A stretch of 64,000 nucleotides of DNA from Cyanophora paradoxa (lineage: Eukaryota > Glaucocystophyceae > Cyanophorales > Cyanophoraceae), in contig QPMI01000477.1 of NCBI GenBank assembly GCA_004431415.1, positions 372,001 to 436,000 of the forward strand, in the 5' to 3' direction. Made by a program: the position numbers and the translations under genes. The notes under the pieces were generated by a model that worked only from the letters and a program-made list of their open reading frames with translations, was not told the DNA's origin and searched no databases. Positions 1-9,945 of the stretch are shown here, piece after piece; position 1 is the first letter of the stretch, and each line of letters begins with the position of its first letter.

Positions 1-2238
1 CCGAGGCGCCGCTCTCGGGCGGGGGCGCCCCCGGCCGCCCAAGGAGGGCCCCCACCACCAGCCGGCCCAGCGGCATCGCGTCTGAGAGCCGGTCAGGACG
101 GTTAGCCCGCCCCGGCGCGGGCGCCGGGCACCGGCGTCGGGCATGTCGATGCTGTCGGCGGCGGCGAAGTCGGTCATTCCGGAGGCGTTGAGGGTCGAGG
201 CGAGGGGGAGCTGCCCCTCCGCGTTCTTCCGCAGGTACGCCTGCAACCCGGCCCGCTTGGGACAGGACGAAAAGAAAGGCGGGGCGGGCGGGGCGCACGC
301 GGAAGACGGAGAGCGCTGCTGCGCGCTCCGAGGGCGTCTTGCCGTAGATAGTGACAAGGGTCAGCTGCACGAGGGCCGGCACGGGCCGCCGCCGGGGCCC
401 GCCGCCCCCGCCGCCGCCGCCGCCGTCGGAGCCGCCGACGGCGTGCCTGTCGAGCGCGGCCCGCGCCTGCGCGTGCTCCGCGATGACAGCCGCCAGCGTC
501 CGCAGGGCCTGCACCTGGAGCTGCGGCGGGCCTCAGCGAACTCTGGTGGGAAGAGGGGGGCGGGGCGGGGCGGGCCTTGTGGGAGAGGCGGGCGGAGGGC
601 GGGGCGAGCGCGATGTCGGCGATGCCCTCCACGACCCGAAGCTTCGCCAGGAGCGCCTGCGCAGGCCGCCTTCTTCAGAAAGGGCGAGGCAAAGGCGAGG
701 GAAAGGGCGCGCCTTGTTGGCGGAGGTGTTGGAGTCGGAGGGGGAGTCCGGGGAGGGCGTCACGAGCAGGGAGATGACGTGCAGCGCCAGCGTCGCGTTG
801 GAGGCCTTCTGGTCCGTGAGGGCGGCGAGCCACGACCCGCCCTGCGTCGCCAGCAGCGGCGGCAGCCGCTGCGCGCAGCCCGTCTCCCTGAAGAAGACCT
901 GGGGAACGATAAAAGTGAGATAGATAGATAGATAGATAGATAAGTAAAACGGGATCTCAAGCTTATTATTGATTTTTATTTATCGGACCTGGTTGGAGGT
1001 GTTGTTTCTTAAGAGGTTGGCGATGAGCTGGAGGCAGTCGTGGACGATGACGCCGCCGTCCGTCCCGCCCTCCTCCCGCACCGTGTCCAGCAGCCGCTCG
1101 AACGCGTTCTCGAACGCCACGATCTGACCCCCCGCGAGGCTCGGCCCGGGCCGGCCGGCCCGGCGCGGCCCCGCGCACCTTCTGGATCTCGGCGTTGTTC
1201 CGCGTGAGTGCGATCAGGAGCAGCAGCGACTCTGCAGTGACTGTCAGAGGGGGGGACGAGGGAAGGGGGGGTACCGCACCGTTACGGATGACGTCGGTGC
1301 GGTCGGAGAGCATGTCCATGAGGCGCGGTATGCCGAGCGGGCTCGCCACGATGCCGGCCTGCAGCAGCGCCGAGTCGTTCTGCAGCAGCGTCGTCAGCAC
1401 CTGGATCGTCAGGTACCGGATCTGCGTAGTGGTCAGCGCGGGGCGCGCGGGGCGCACGGGGCTCGCGGGGCTCGCGGGGCCGCGCGCGCCTGCCAGTCGG
1501 CCTCCTGGAGGAGGTCCATCAGCAAGGCGATGTTCTTCGAGTCCCTCGCGAAGAACGCGGTGTTGTCGTGCGCGACGCGCGACGCGTCGATGTAGGGCTG
1601 CCACGCGTCTGAGCGGCGGGCGGCGGGCGTGTGGGAGGGCGGCGGGCGGCGCCGCACCGCGTCGCGCGGGCCATCCGCTGGCGTCATGATGTTGCGGAGC
1701 GTCTCGAGGGCGGCTATCATGCACTCCGAGTCGTCCCGGTTGTGCCGCAGCACGTCGGCGAGCACCTTCACGCCGCGCTCCCCGAAGGCCTGCGCCGCAC
1801 GGCAAAGTTAGCTCAGGGCGAAGGCCGCATGCGGAACGCTGCTCACCCGGTCGACGGCGCTGTTCTCGCTCACGTCCTTCAGCTCCAGGACCGCGGCGCG
1901 TCGCACATCGGGGAGGACGCTGTTGGAGACGCGCTCGATGATGGTCTCAACGGGAACGACCTCGCTCTGGGCTGCGAGTGCGCGTCGTTAGCGGAGTGGC
2001 CGCGGCAATGGGCCCGCAGCCCGGTCGGAAGTGGTGGCGGGACTGCGCGGAACTCGGGCAGCATCCTGCTGGGCGCCCATACCGGGACTGACACGCAGCT
2101 AGCTTCGCGCATGCGACGGTACGGGCAGCGCGCCGGTGCGGTGCGCGACGCACCCGCCTTGACCAGGTTGTTGAGCCCCGCGTTGAGCTTCGACGCCCCG
2201 CTGACGGCCTTCGTGGCCGCTGACAGAAGGAACGCCAT
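1..2238 (-). CDS. USO1: General vesicular transport factor p115/USO1-like tether, N-terminal armadillo part (runs off the window)
   Basis: Family role: a long Golgi tether that binds COPI/COPII vesicles and SNAREs through an armadillo-fold head and coiled-coil tail. Here only head exons are seen, from Met 2238 downwards. Readable exons give MAFLLSAATKAVSGASKL (2238-2152), an ETIIERVSNSVLPDVRRAAV helix (about 1966-1847), ALETLRNIMTPA (about 1793-1690), ALLMDLLQEADWQ (about 1612-1490), IRYLTIQVLTTLL and GIPRLMDMLSDRTDVIRN (about 1421-1300), LLLIALTRNNAEIQK (about 1239-1180) and VAFENAFERLLDTV followed by LQLIANLLRNNTSNQ (about 1120-985). The last two blocks match the family's signature helix order closely. 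Further exons continue to base 1, including AYLRKNAEGQLPLASTL near 240-180. The 1422-1489 intron appears to start with GC. The intron near 920-960 holds a GATA tetranucleotide run. The coiled-coil tail must lie outside. Identity is firm; individual splice sites are by eye. Confidence 0.85.
925..943. repeat. GATA microsatellite
   Basis: About five GATA units in the p115 intron; nothing else special. Confidence 0.85.
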
Positions 2239-2329
2239 TCCGGCGGCCAGAGCAAGCTGACGCGGCCAAGTGCGTTTGCTCTGTACCCCGGTCCAGAAGG
2301 CTTCTCTCTTCGAAGGCGCAGCCCCCGCG
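2239..2329. promoter_or_regulatory. 91-base divergent gap between p115 and Nup62 starts
   Basis: The p115 start codon (minus strand, 2238) and the Nup62 start codon (plus strand, 2330) are only 91 bases apart, so both promoters must overlap or be shared. No clear TATA box is visible. Inference from gene positions only. Confidence 0.5.
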
Positions 2330-5082
2330 ATGTTCGGGCAGTCTTCGGGGGCGCCTGCGGGCGGCTTCTCGTTCGGACAGACGAACGCAGCACCGAAGCC
2401 GGCTGGCGGCCTCTTCGGCGCTCCTGCCGCGCCCGCAGCGGCTCCTGCAGGAGGCTTCTCCTTCGGGGCCGCCGCAACACCCGCACCAGGTGCGAATGAT
2501 CGTTCCGAACGCTCCCGCCGGCCCGTTCCCGGCCATTCGCGCCAGCCACCCAGAGCGAGCTAACGATCGCGCGGCACTCGTGCAGCCGCAGCAGCACCTA
2601 CGGGAGGATTCTCCTTCGGTGCAACGACCACGCCTGCGGCTGGCGCGGCCCCTGCGGCGACCTCGTTCTCGTTCGGCTCGACTGCCGCCGCGCCAGCAGC
2701 TCCCGCTGCGACCCCCACTCCAAGTTTCTCATTCGGCGGGGCGGCTACGCCGGCTCCGTCGGCGGCGCCAGCCACCGCCGCGAGCTTCCCGACTTTCGGT
2801 GCCACCACGACCACCACGACCGGCGGCGGGCTCTTCGGCAGCACAGCAGCGGCGAGCACGCCTGCAGCCCCTGCCTTCGGCGCTGCAACCACCCCCGCAG
2901 CGCCCGCTGCGCCCGCCTTCGGCGGGTTCGGGGCGGCGACGACTCCGGCGCCAGCAGCGGGGACCACCTCGCTGTTCGGCGCGACCGCCGCCGCCCCGGC
3001 CGCCGCGACGCCATCGTTCGGCGCGGCGCCCGCAGCTCCGGCCGCCGCCCCGCGACGGGCTTCGGCTTCGGCGCGGCCGCCGCCCCGCCGCCACGCCGGC
3101 GGCCCCGGCGGCCTCGCCGTCGCCGACGGGCTTCTCGTTCGGCTCCGCAGCGCCGGCCGCCTCTAGCACGCCGGCCGCAGCCGCGCCGGCCGCTCCTAGC
3201 TTCTCCTTCGGGGCGCCACCCCAGCGGCGAGCTCCTTTGGCGCGCCGGCGTCCACGCCAGCGGCGGCGGCCCCCGCCCCGGCGGCGACGGCGACACCCTC
3301 CTTCTCGTTCGGATCCAGCTCTACCCCGCCGCAGCGCCGGCAGCCGCCGCGCCGGCCGCCGCCGCCGCCGCGCCCGCAGCCACCCCGTCCTTCTCCTTTG
3401 GCAGCTCAGCCGCCCCTGCGGCGAGCAGCACGCCCGCCCCCGCCGCCCCCGCCACGCCCTCCTTCTCCTTCGGCTCATCCACCGCGACCCCCGCCGCCCC
3501 GCCGCCGCAGCGACGCCCGCCGCAGCGACGCCCGCCGCCGCCACGCCCGCCGCTGGGGGCTTCTCGTTCGGATCCTCCTCAACGCCCGCCGCTCCGGCCG
3601 CGGGCGCCGCTGCCGCCGCACCCGCCGCCAAGCCCGCGGCCGGCAGCTTCTCCTTCGGCGCGGCTGCGGCGACCCCGGCGGCGGCCGCCACTCCCGCGGC
3701 CGGCGCCCCGGCCGCCGGCGCGTCGGCGGCGCCCGCCGCGGCACCCGCTGCGACGCCCGCCGCGGGGTCCTTCTCGTTCGGCAGCACACCCGCCGCCCCG
3801 GCCGCGACCGCCGCGGGTGCCGCCGCGACTCCCGCCGCCACTCCCGCCGCCGGTGCGACGGGACGGCCGCGGCGCCGGCCGCGACCCCCACACTCTCCCT
3901 GTTCGGGGCGGGCGCGGGCGCCACAGGCGCAAGCACGCCCGCGGCCGGTGCGCACCGCGCGCCCAGCAACGCGACCGATCCGATCTGATGCGCCGCGTTG
4001 GCGCAGGCACTGCTGCGGCGCCGGCGGCCGGGACGGCGGCGGCGGGGGCGTTGGTCCCGGCTGCTGCCAAGGCGCCCGGTGCGCCGCGCCGCGCGGCTCG
4101 CGCCCCCCCGTCGGCGCCGCCGGGGCTCACTCACGGGCCGGGCCCGGGCAGACGCGGCGTCGGAGATCCGGAGCAAGACGGTGGAGGAGATGGTGAACAT
4201 GTGGGGCGCCGAGCTCGAGGAGCACGTAGCCGCCTTCGCGGCCTACGGCGGCGCCGTCGCCAAGTGGGACCGCCAGGCCCGCCCCGCCCGCCCCGCCCGC
4301 CCTCTCGTGCTCCGCCCCGCCCCGCCCTGACGAGGGGCGCAGCTGACGGAGAACGGGGGCCGCATCGTGGCGCTGCACAGCGAAGTGCAGCGGATCGCGG
4401 CCGCGCAGGAGGAGCTCGAGATGAACGTCAACACCATCGCCGCCCAGCAGGTCAGTCGGCCGCCGCCGCGGCACGGCTAGCCAGCCAGTCATCTAGTAGT
4501 CCAGTTACGGCCAGAGGAGAAGAGGAGGCCCCCCCTCTGACTCGTTCCCGGCCTCCAGAACGAGCTGGAGCTGCTGCTGAACGACGTGGAGGGCGAGGTG
4601 GGCAAGCTGGTCAAAGCGAACCCCGGCATGGCCGTCTCGGAGCGGGAGCAGACCTACCAGCTCGCCGAGGAGGTCGACCGCCAGCTCCTGGGCATGCAGG
4701 ACCGCCTACGCTCCATCATCGAGGAGATGAACCGGGGCCAGGAGCTCGCCGCCTCCCCCGAGAGCCCCGTGCGCCTCCCCCTCACTGACCTTCATTCGCG
4801 CCCCGCGCCCCCGCCCCTTCCTTACGCCGGGCCGGGTCGCAGATGGGCCAAATCGTGAAGATCCTGAACGCCCACCTGACCTCCCTCCAGTGGGTCGACG
4901 CCCAGTCCGTCGACCTCCGCAAGAAGATCGCCTCGGCCGAGGTGCCGTACCCCCCTCCCCCTCCTCTCGGGGCGCCCGTACCCCGCCCCGCCGGCCCCGC
5001 CGACCCGCGCCCGCCCGCCCCGCATGCGCAGGAGTCCGTGAAGAACAAGGCGGCGGACCTTGAGCGTTTGTATCGCCACTAG
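2330..5082 (+). CDS. NUP62: Nucleoporin Nup62/Nsp1 family: FSFG-repeat region plus Nsp1-type coiled-coil C terminus
   Basis: Family role: a central-channel nucleoporin whose FG repeats form the permeability barrier; its coiled-coil C terminus assembles with Nup58/Nup54. From Met 2330 the protein opens MFGQSSGAPAGGFSFGQ and continues as a long Ala/Pro/Thr-rich region with many FSFG or SFG cores (to about 3990). It ends with the Nsp1_C-type helices: KTVEEMVNMWGAELEEH (about 4175), LTENGGRIVALHSEVQRI (4343 on), ELELLLNDVEGEVGKLV (about 4560), QLLGMQDRLRSIIEEMN and IVKILNAHLTSLQWVD, stopping after LERLYRH at 5082. One intron spans about 2489-2583; the 4277-4342 intron begins with GC. Within the FG region the repeat frame shifts by one base several times (near 3105, 3220, 3325 and 3500), as expected from lost bases in G/C runs or from decay. 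Identification is firm; integrity of the frame is not. Confidence 0.92.
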
Positions 5083-5288
5083 GCCCCGGCTGGCTATAGC
5101 TAGCTAGCTAGCAGGATGGCTCGAGCCTCCCCCTTGTCCAACAACGCCGACCTCGTCCGCCCGCCCCTCGACGCGCCTGCGTCCCGCACGGATATGCACC
5201 CCGCGCGCCGCCGCCGCGGCGCCGCGCCGTCGGAGGGCCCGGCGGCGACTGCTATCGGGGCGCTGGCATTCGAGAGAGCGAGTGGGGT

Positions 5289-6140
5289 TTACGAGGGGGC
5301 GGGGACGCCGGCCATGGGCTTGTATATCCTCGGGATCGTCGCGGGATCGGGGCTTTCGTACGCGCCATAAGCATAGCAGACGGCAGCGCCGAGCAGCCCG
5401 CGCTGGAGCGTGAGCCCGTATCGCCTCCACTCGGCCCCTGGCGATGGCATGCCCGTCAGCGCCGGCCGGCGGGGGCCAGTGGTCGCTGAAGGCACCTTCC
5501 CGCTTGGGCCAGCCCGCCAGAGAGCCCATCAAGAAACCCGACACCGTCCAGTGCCCCCGCTCGTTCCACGGGTCGCTTGTTCGCGCCACGCCAGTGAACT
5601 TCACAACGTGCTTCACGAGCCCCGCGCAAACACCTGCGGGCGGCCGGCGGGTCAGAGCGCCCGCCGCGCTGCACGCGCGTGGAAGCCACGCGCACCCCAT
5701 CGCAAGAGGTATATGGATCTGCTCCAGGCCCAAGGCGCCGCCTGCTTACGCGCCTCACTGAATCGGTTCACGGCGGCGTCGGCATTCCACACGTCCGCCG
5801 GCTTCGCATTCAGCGCGGAGTTTCCCAACACCTGAGCGAACCGCTGTGCTCCGCAGACGATGTAGCCTGCGCCGCGTCAACTGTCAGTCGCGTGCGGTGA
5901 ACCGGTGCGCGGCGCGGGCGCACCGCCGCCAGCCAGGAAGAAGGCGAAATGAGCGAAGTTGCCGCCGTGAAAGAATCTCGGCTCCGTGTTCTTCGGTGCA
6001 CCCCCGAAGAACGACTCTCTCGGGAGGACCTCGCCGCGAATAATGACGCGGGACTTCTTCGATTCTTCATCCTCCTCGCCGAAGCCCAGCGCTCGGCGCG
6101 CGTCGTCTACGACCTCCCCAAGAACGCTGGGCGCCTCCAT
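5289..6140 (-). CDS. Unknown small membrane protein, four readable exons
   Basis: I do not recognise the family. A consistent reading starts at Met 6140 (MEAPSVLGEVVDDARRALGF), gives a charged segment ending in a hydrophobic stretch (NFAHFAFFLAGG), splices to YIVCGAQRFAQVLGNSAL and ADVWNADAAVNRFSEA (about 5875-5760), then to VKHVVKFTGVARTSDPWN and SGFLMGSLAGWPKREGAF (about 5630-5480), and finally to LQRGLLGAAVCYAYGAYESP, stopping at 5289. That is about 200 residues with two or three short hydrophobic segments. Size, aromatic content and lack of other domains resemble accessory subunits of mitochondrial respiratory complexes, but that is only a guess. It is convergent with Nup62 (206-base gap). 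Confidence 0.6.
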
Positions 6141-6599
6141 TTTTTTGCAGAGGGGGGTAGCGTCGTCGTCAGGTCGCCTGAGAACCAGGCTGGACGGCAG
6201 CGCCCGCGCGTGGGGGGATCACCCAAGCGCTGAGAGCGCTGCTCAATAGCGCTAGGCGGGCGCGGGCGTCCATCCGCGGGCGGGTGCGTCTCGCAGCGCG
6301 GGGGCAGGCCAACAGGCTGGCAACAACAAGCGTATGGCCCTCATGGATCTGATTTGGCCTCGAACGAGTGGGAGCAGCGCGCGGAACGCGGGCGCCGCGC
6401 GGGAGACGAGTTCGATTTCACAGCCTGCGATTCCCGACGACGATGCTTGTTCCCACCTGCAATACACGCCGCTGCATCTTCTGAAACTCGAAGAAGGCGG
6501 TGCGCGCCCCTCGTTCGGGCACCCACTGCAGCAGCGGTCGCGGGTGATGGTAACGCGTACACGTACGTACGCGCCGCGCAGATGAGGTCCTAGCGCAGT
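6141..6599. other. Gap before myotubularin; 5' exon(s) not resolved
   Basis: Several overlapping short open frames occur on both strands but none shows family similarity. The 5' end of the myotubularin gene, including its start codon, probably lies here or just upstream of 6600; I could not place it. Confidence 0.4.
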
Positions 6600-9519
6600 C
6601 AGATGCCTGCCTGGATAGCTGGAGCAGCGGGAGAGGCACGTACGGGCAGCTGCTGGTGACGCACGTCGGCCTCTGCTTCCTCCCTGCGGACGTGGACGGC
6701 GAGAACGCGCGCGCGGAGCAGGAGCGCGCGAGGTGGTACGACTGGGGCGAGATACTGCGGGCAGAGAGCCCCAGGGAGAGCTCGCCTCTCCGCCGCACGC
6801 GCGCGGCGCTGTCGCTGCGCCTTCGGTACTCCTCGCGGCCTCTCCGGATCGATTTCTTCGATCCGCGGCCCGACTTCGCCGGCATCGCCGATCTGATTGC
6901 GAAGAAGAGCAGCCCGCGAAGCCCGCTCGAGACTTTCGCGTTCCGAAACCCGATCGCCGCCGCCTCGCCGGCCTCGCTAGCTGCAGCACGGGGCGCCGGC
7001 CGCTGGAGCGCGGAGGACCACTTCGTGGCGCAGCTCGGCTCCCGCTCCGGCTGGCGCTTCTCCTACATCAATGCCAACTACGGTCCTCCCTCTCCCCGGC
7101 CCAGGCCCGCCTCGCGATCGCGCCGTCGCGGCTCTGACCGGCGCCCGCTTACGCGCTGCAGACGTCTGCAGCACCTACCCGTACGCGTGTTTTCCCCTTC
7201 GCCGCAGCGATGCGGCTGCTTCGCCGCAGCGATGCGGCTGCGGCCAGCCGCGCCGCCGCCTTACTGCGCCCCGCGCGGCAGGTCCGTCGTGGTGGTCCCG
7301 GCCAACGTCGACGACGCTACTCTCGCCGCCTCCGCCGCCTTCCGCGCCCGCGGGCGATTCGTGCGCCCCGGCCCGCAGCTTCCGTCCATTGGTTTCCCTG
7401 TGCCGCGGCTCGAACGTGAAATTCGCTCCAGCCGATCCTCGCGTACCGCCACTGGAACGGAGCAGGCGCGGGCGGCCCAGCACCCGCGCGCGCGGCAGGC
7501 CGGGGCGCAGCTGACGGCCGCGGCGCGGGGCGCAGCGCTGGTGCGGTGCGGGCAGCCGACGCCGGGAATCGCGGGGCAGGTCTGCACGGAGGACGAGGAC
7601 CTGATCCGAGCCATCGGCGAGGCGAGCGCTAGCCGTGCCCGCCCCGGCGCTCGCCCTCTCGACGCCCCCGCGGCTCACCGCGCGCATGCGCAGGTCACCA
7701 ACACCCCGGTCGTCATCTGCGACGCCCGCAGCCGAACGGTGCCCGGACCGCTGACCGCTGACCGCGGCCGCCCGCCCGCCCGCCCGCGCGCCTCGCGCCA
7801 ACGCGGCGCCGGCAGGCGGCGCTCGGGAACACGGCGATCGGGGGCGGCAGCGAGAGCTCCCGGCGCTACCGCGCGGTACCGCCCCCTGCCCTCTTCCCCC
7901 CCCCCCCCCCTAAGACCGCTGCGGCAGCGGGTGGAGTTCTTGAACCTGGAGAACCTGCGGGCGGTGCAGGCGGCCTACGACGCCGTGCAGGCCCTTTGTG
8001 AGGAGCACCCGCCCCCGGCCTCCTGGCTCTCCAGGCGCGCGCGATCCGACCCCGAAGCCCGAAGCCTAAGGAGCTTAAGGAGAAGGCTAAGAATCTTAAA
8101 GAGAAGTCTTGCTTCTTCGTAAGATCTAAGATTGCTTCGGCAGGTTCGAGCGGACGCGGTGGCCGGAGCAGCTGCGGGCGCTGCTGGGCGCCGCGCGGCG
8201 CGTCGCGCAGCTGCTCCACCAGCGCCACTCCGTCGTCCTCCACTGCACAGACGGGTCCGCCCCGCCCCTAGAGCAGCCCCTAGGACAGCCCTAATCTTCC
8301 TTGGTAATATTTACTTGGAACTGTCTTTGCTGATTTGTCTGTGGCCATGGCTAGAACTTGCAAGCATTTCATTAAAACCATATCAACTTAGAGCAGCCCT
8401 TAGAGCAGCCCTTAGAACAGCCCTTCGAACAGCCGTGCTTCCTTTCTACCTGATCTTACTAAGGCCGGGCAGGTGGGACCGGACGGCGCAGGTGGCGTCG
8501 CTGGCGGAGGCGATCCTGAGCCCGCGCGCGCGCACCGCCGCCGGCCTCGCCGACCTCGTCGAGGCCCAGTGGCTCCAGGCCGGTCCGCCCGGCCGGCCTC
8601 CCTTGTTTCGTCCTCGCTTCCCTCCCTCAGAGCAGAGCAGGGCACCAGTTCGCGACGCGGGCCGGCTTCTCGTTCGCGGGGGCGGGGGCGGAGGAGCAGG
8701 AGGCGGGGAAGCGGGGCCCCATCTTCGCGCAGTTCTGCGAGGCGCTGGCGGTGCTCCAGTCGCAGGCGCCCGCAGCCTTCGACTTCGCGCCGGGGGCCCT
8801 CGCCGCCCTCGCCCGCGACGCCGCCTCCTTCCGCTTCGCCGACGGCCTCTTCGACTCCCAGCGCGACCGCGATCGCGCCAAGTCCAAATCGCTGGACCGC
8901 ACTCCGCCCTCCTTCCTGGATCCCCTTCGGGGCGCCTCGCGCTCCGCGATCCGCCGCTTCTCGGCGGCCGCGGAGCCGGAGCCCGAGGGCGGGGCCGGGG
9001 CCGGGGCCGGGGAGCGGCGGCGGGAGCCGCCCCTGCGCGTCTCGCTCCACCCCGAGGGCATACGCCTCTGGCGCGCCCACTTCCTCCCGGGCCCCGGGCC
9101 CGGCCCGGGCCCGGGATCGGGGGAAGGGGGGGTACCGGAGGAGCTGGAGGAGGCGCCGCGGCCCCCCCACGAGGCCCTCGAGGAGCGCGCCACCGCCTTC
9201 CTCGACTCCCTCGCCCGCCAGTGCGCCGCACGTACCCCCACCCTACACCCCCCCCCCCCCCCCCCCGCTCGAACTTACGGTACCGCCCTGGGGCAGCGGG
9301 TACGAGCTGGACGAGATGCCAAAGGTCAAGATGGACGGGGCGCCGGTCCTCCGGGAGGCCTACTTCGCGGCCGCGGGGCCCCGCGCCGGCTTCGAACTGC
9401 AGCTGCGGCCGGGGTACCTCGGCTCCGAGGGGCCCAGCCGCGCCGACGCCAGCGCGGGCGCCGGCGCCTCGTCAACGTCGACGTCCGCGGGGGCTGCGCA
9501 TGCGGATCCGGGCGCCTAG
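6600..9519 (+). CDS. Myotubularin-family phosphoinositide 3-phosphatase
   Basis: Family role: removes the 3-phosphate from PI3P and PI(3,5)P2 on endosomal membranes. The order of family blocks is clear. A GRAM/PH-like strand (GQLLVTHVGLCFLPA, about 6640) is followed by LRIDFFDPRPDFAGIADLI, then WRFSYINANY (about 7050-7080), CSTYPYA (about 7170), VVVPANVDDATLAASAAFR (about 7290), ILAYRHWNGA (about 7437), ALVRCGQPTPGIAG with EDEDLIRAIGEA, and FLNLENLRAVQAAYDAVQAL (about 7940). The catalytic CX5R loop HCTDG|WDRTAQ is split by an intron at 8255-8472, so Cys and Arg are both kept and the enzyme is predicted active. Downstream come LADLVEAQWLQAG, GPIFAQFCEALAVLQSQ and FRFADGLF. The intron at 8035-8143 starts with GC. 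A short C-terminal exon (ELDEMPKVKMDGAPVL) ends at 9519. The N-terminal exon is unresolved. Confidence 0.9.
8255..8472 (+). repeat. Long myotubularin intron with short degenerate GAGCAGCCC tandem repeats
   Basis: The intron that splits the catalytic loop is unusually long (218 bases) and less GC-rich. It carries five or more GAGCAGCCCTTA-like units at 8268-8294 and 8392-8430. It looks like an expanded intron with no coding content. Confidence 0.6.
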
Positions 9520-9945
9520 CTATATAGGCCTAGCAGCAGCGCGGCCGCCAGTGCCCCCTTGTTGTACTCTATTCTGAGCGGGAGGTTGTTTTGTACAGTA
9601 CATGAGAGCCGGACGCAAACGCCGCGCCGTGCGCGAAAACGGGCCCGGCCGCGCGCGACTGTGGGGGCAGGGTCAGGAGGGGGGTACGCGTAGAAGCTCG
9701 AGCCTGCGAAAGTTCGACGGTTAACAGGCTCAGCTGCAGCGCCGCATCGACTCGGCTCGTCTACATCAACGCATTGGCAGCGCTCTACAAGCCGTGCGGT
9801 TTGCGTGCGGGGGCCCCATCGTTTGACGCGACTGGCGTGCTGGGCTGGGCGGCGAGCGCACGGCGTACAGGCCTTCTGCAGCGACTTCGCTTGCTTCAGA
9901 ACGCAGAACTAGCCGCGGGGAGCCGGCGCGCGACGCCCCCACACG
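9520..9945. other. Intergenic, myotubularin to PDAT
   Basis: No supportable gene. It contains CTATATAGG palindromic bits just after the myotubularin stop and presumably the PDAT promoter. Confidence 0.5.

Noticed and set aside
2270-4788. Arg/Pro-rich overlapping frames in the Nup62 region
   Set aside because: Shifted readings of the GC-rich FG repeats; only the FSFG and coiled-coil frames make sense.
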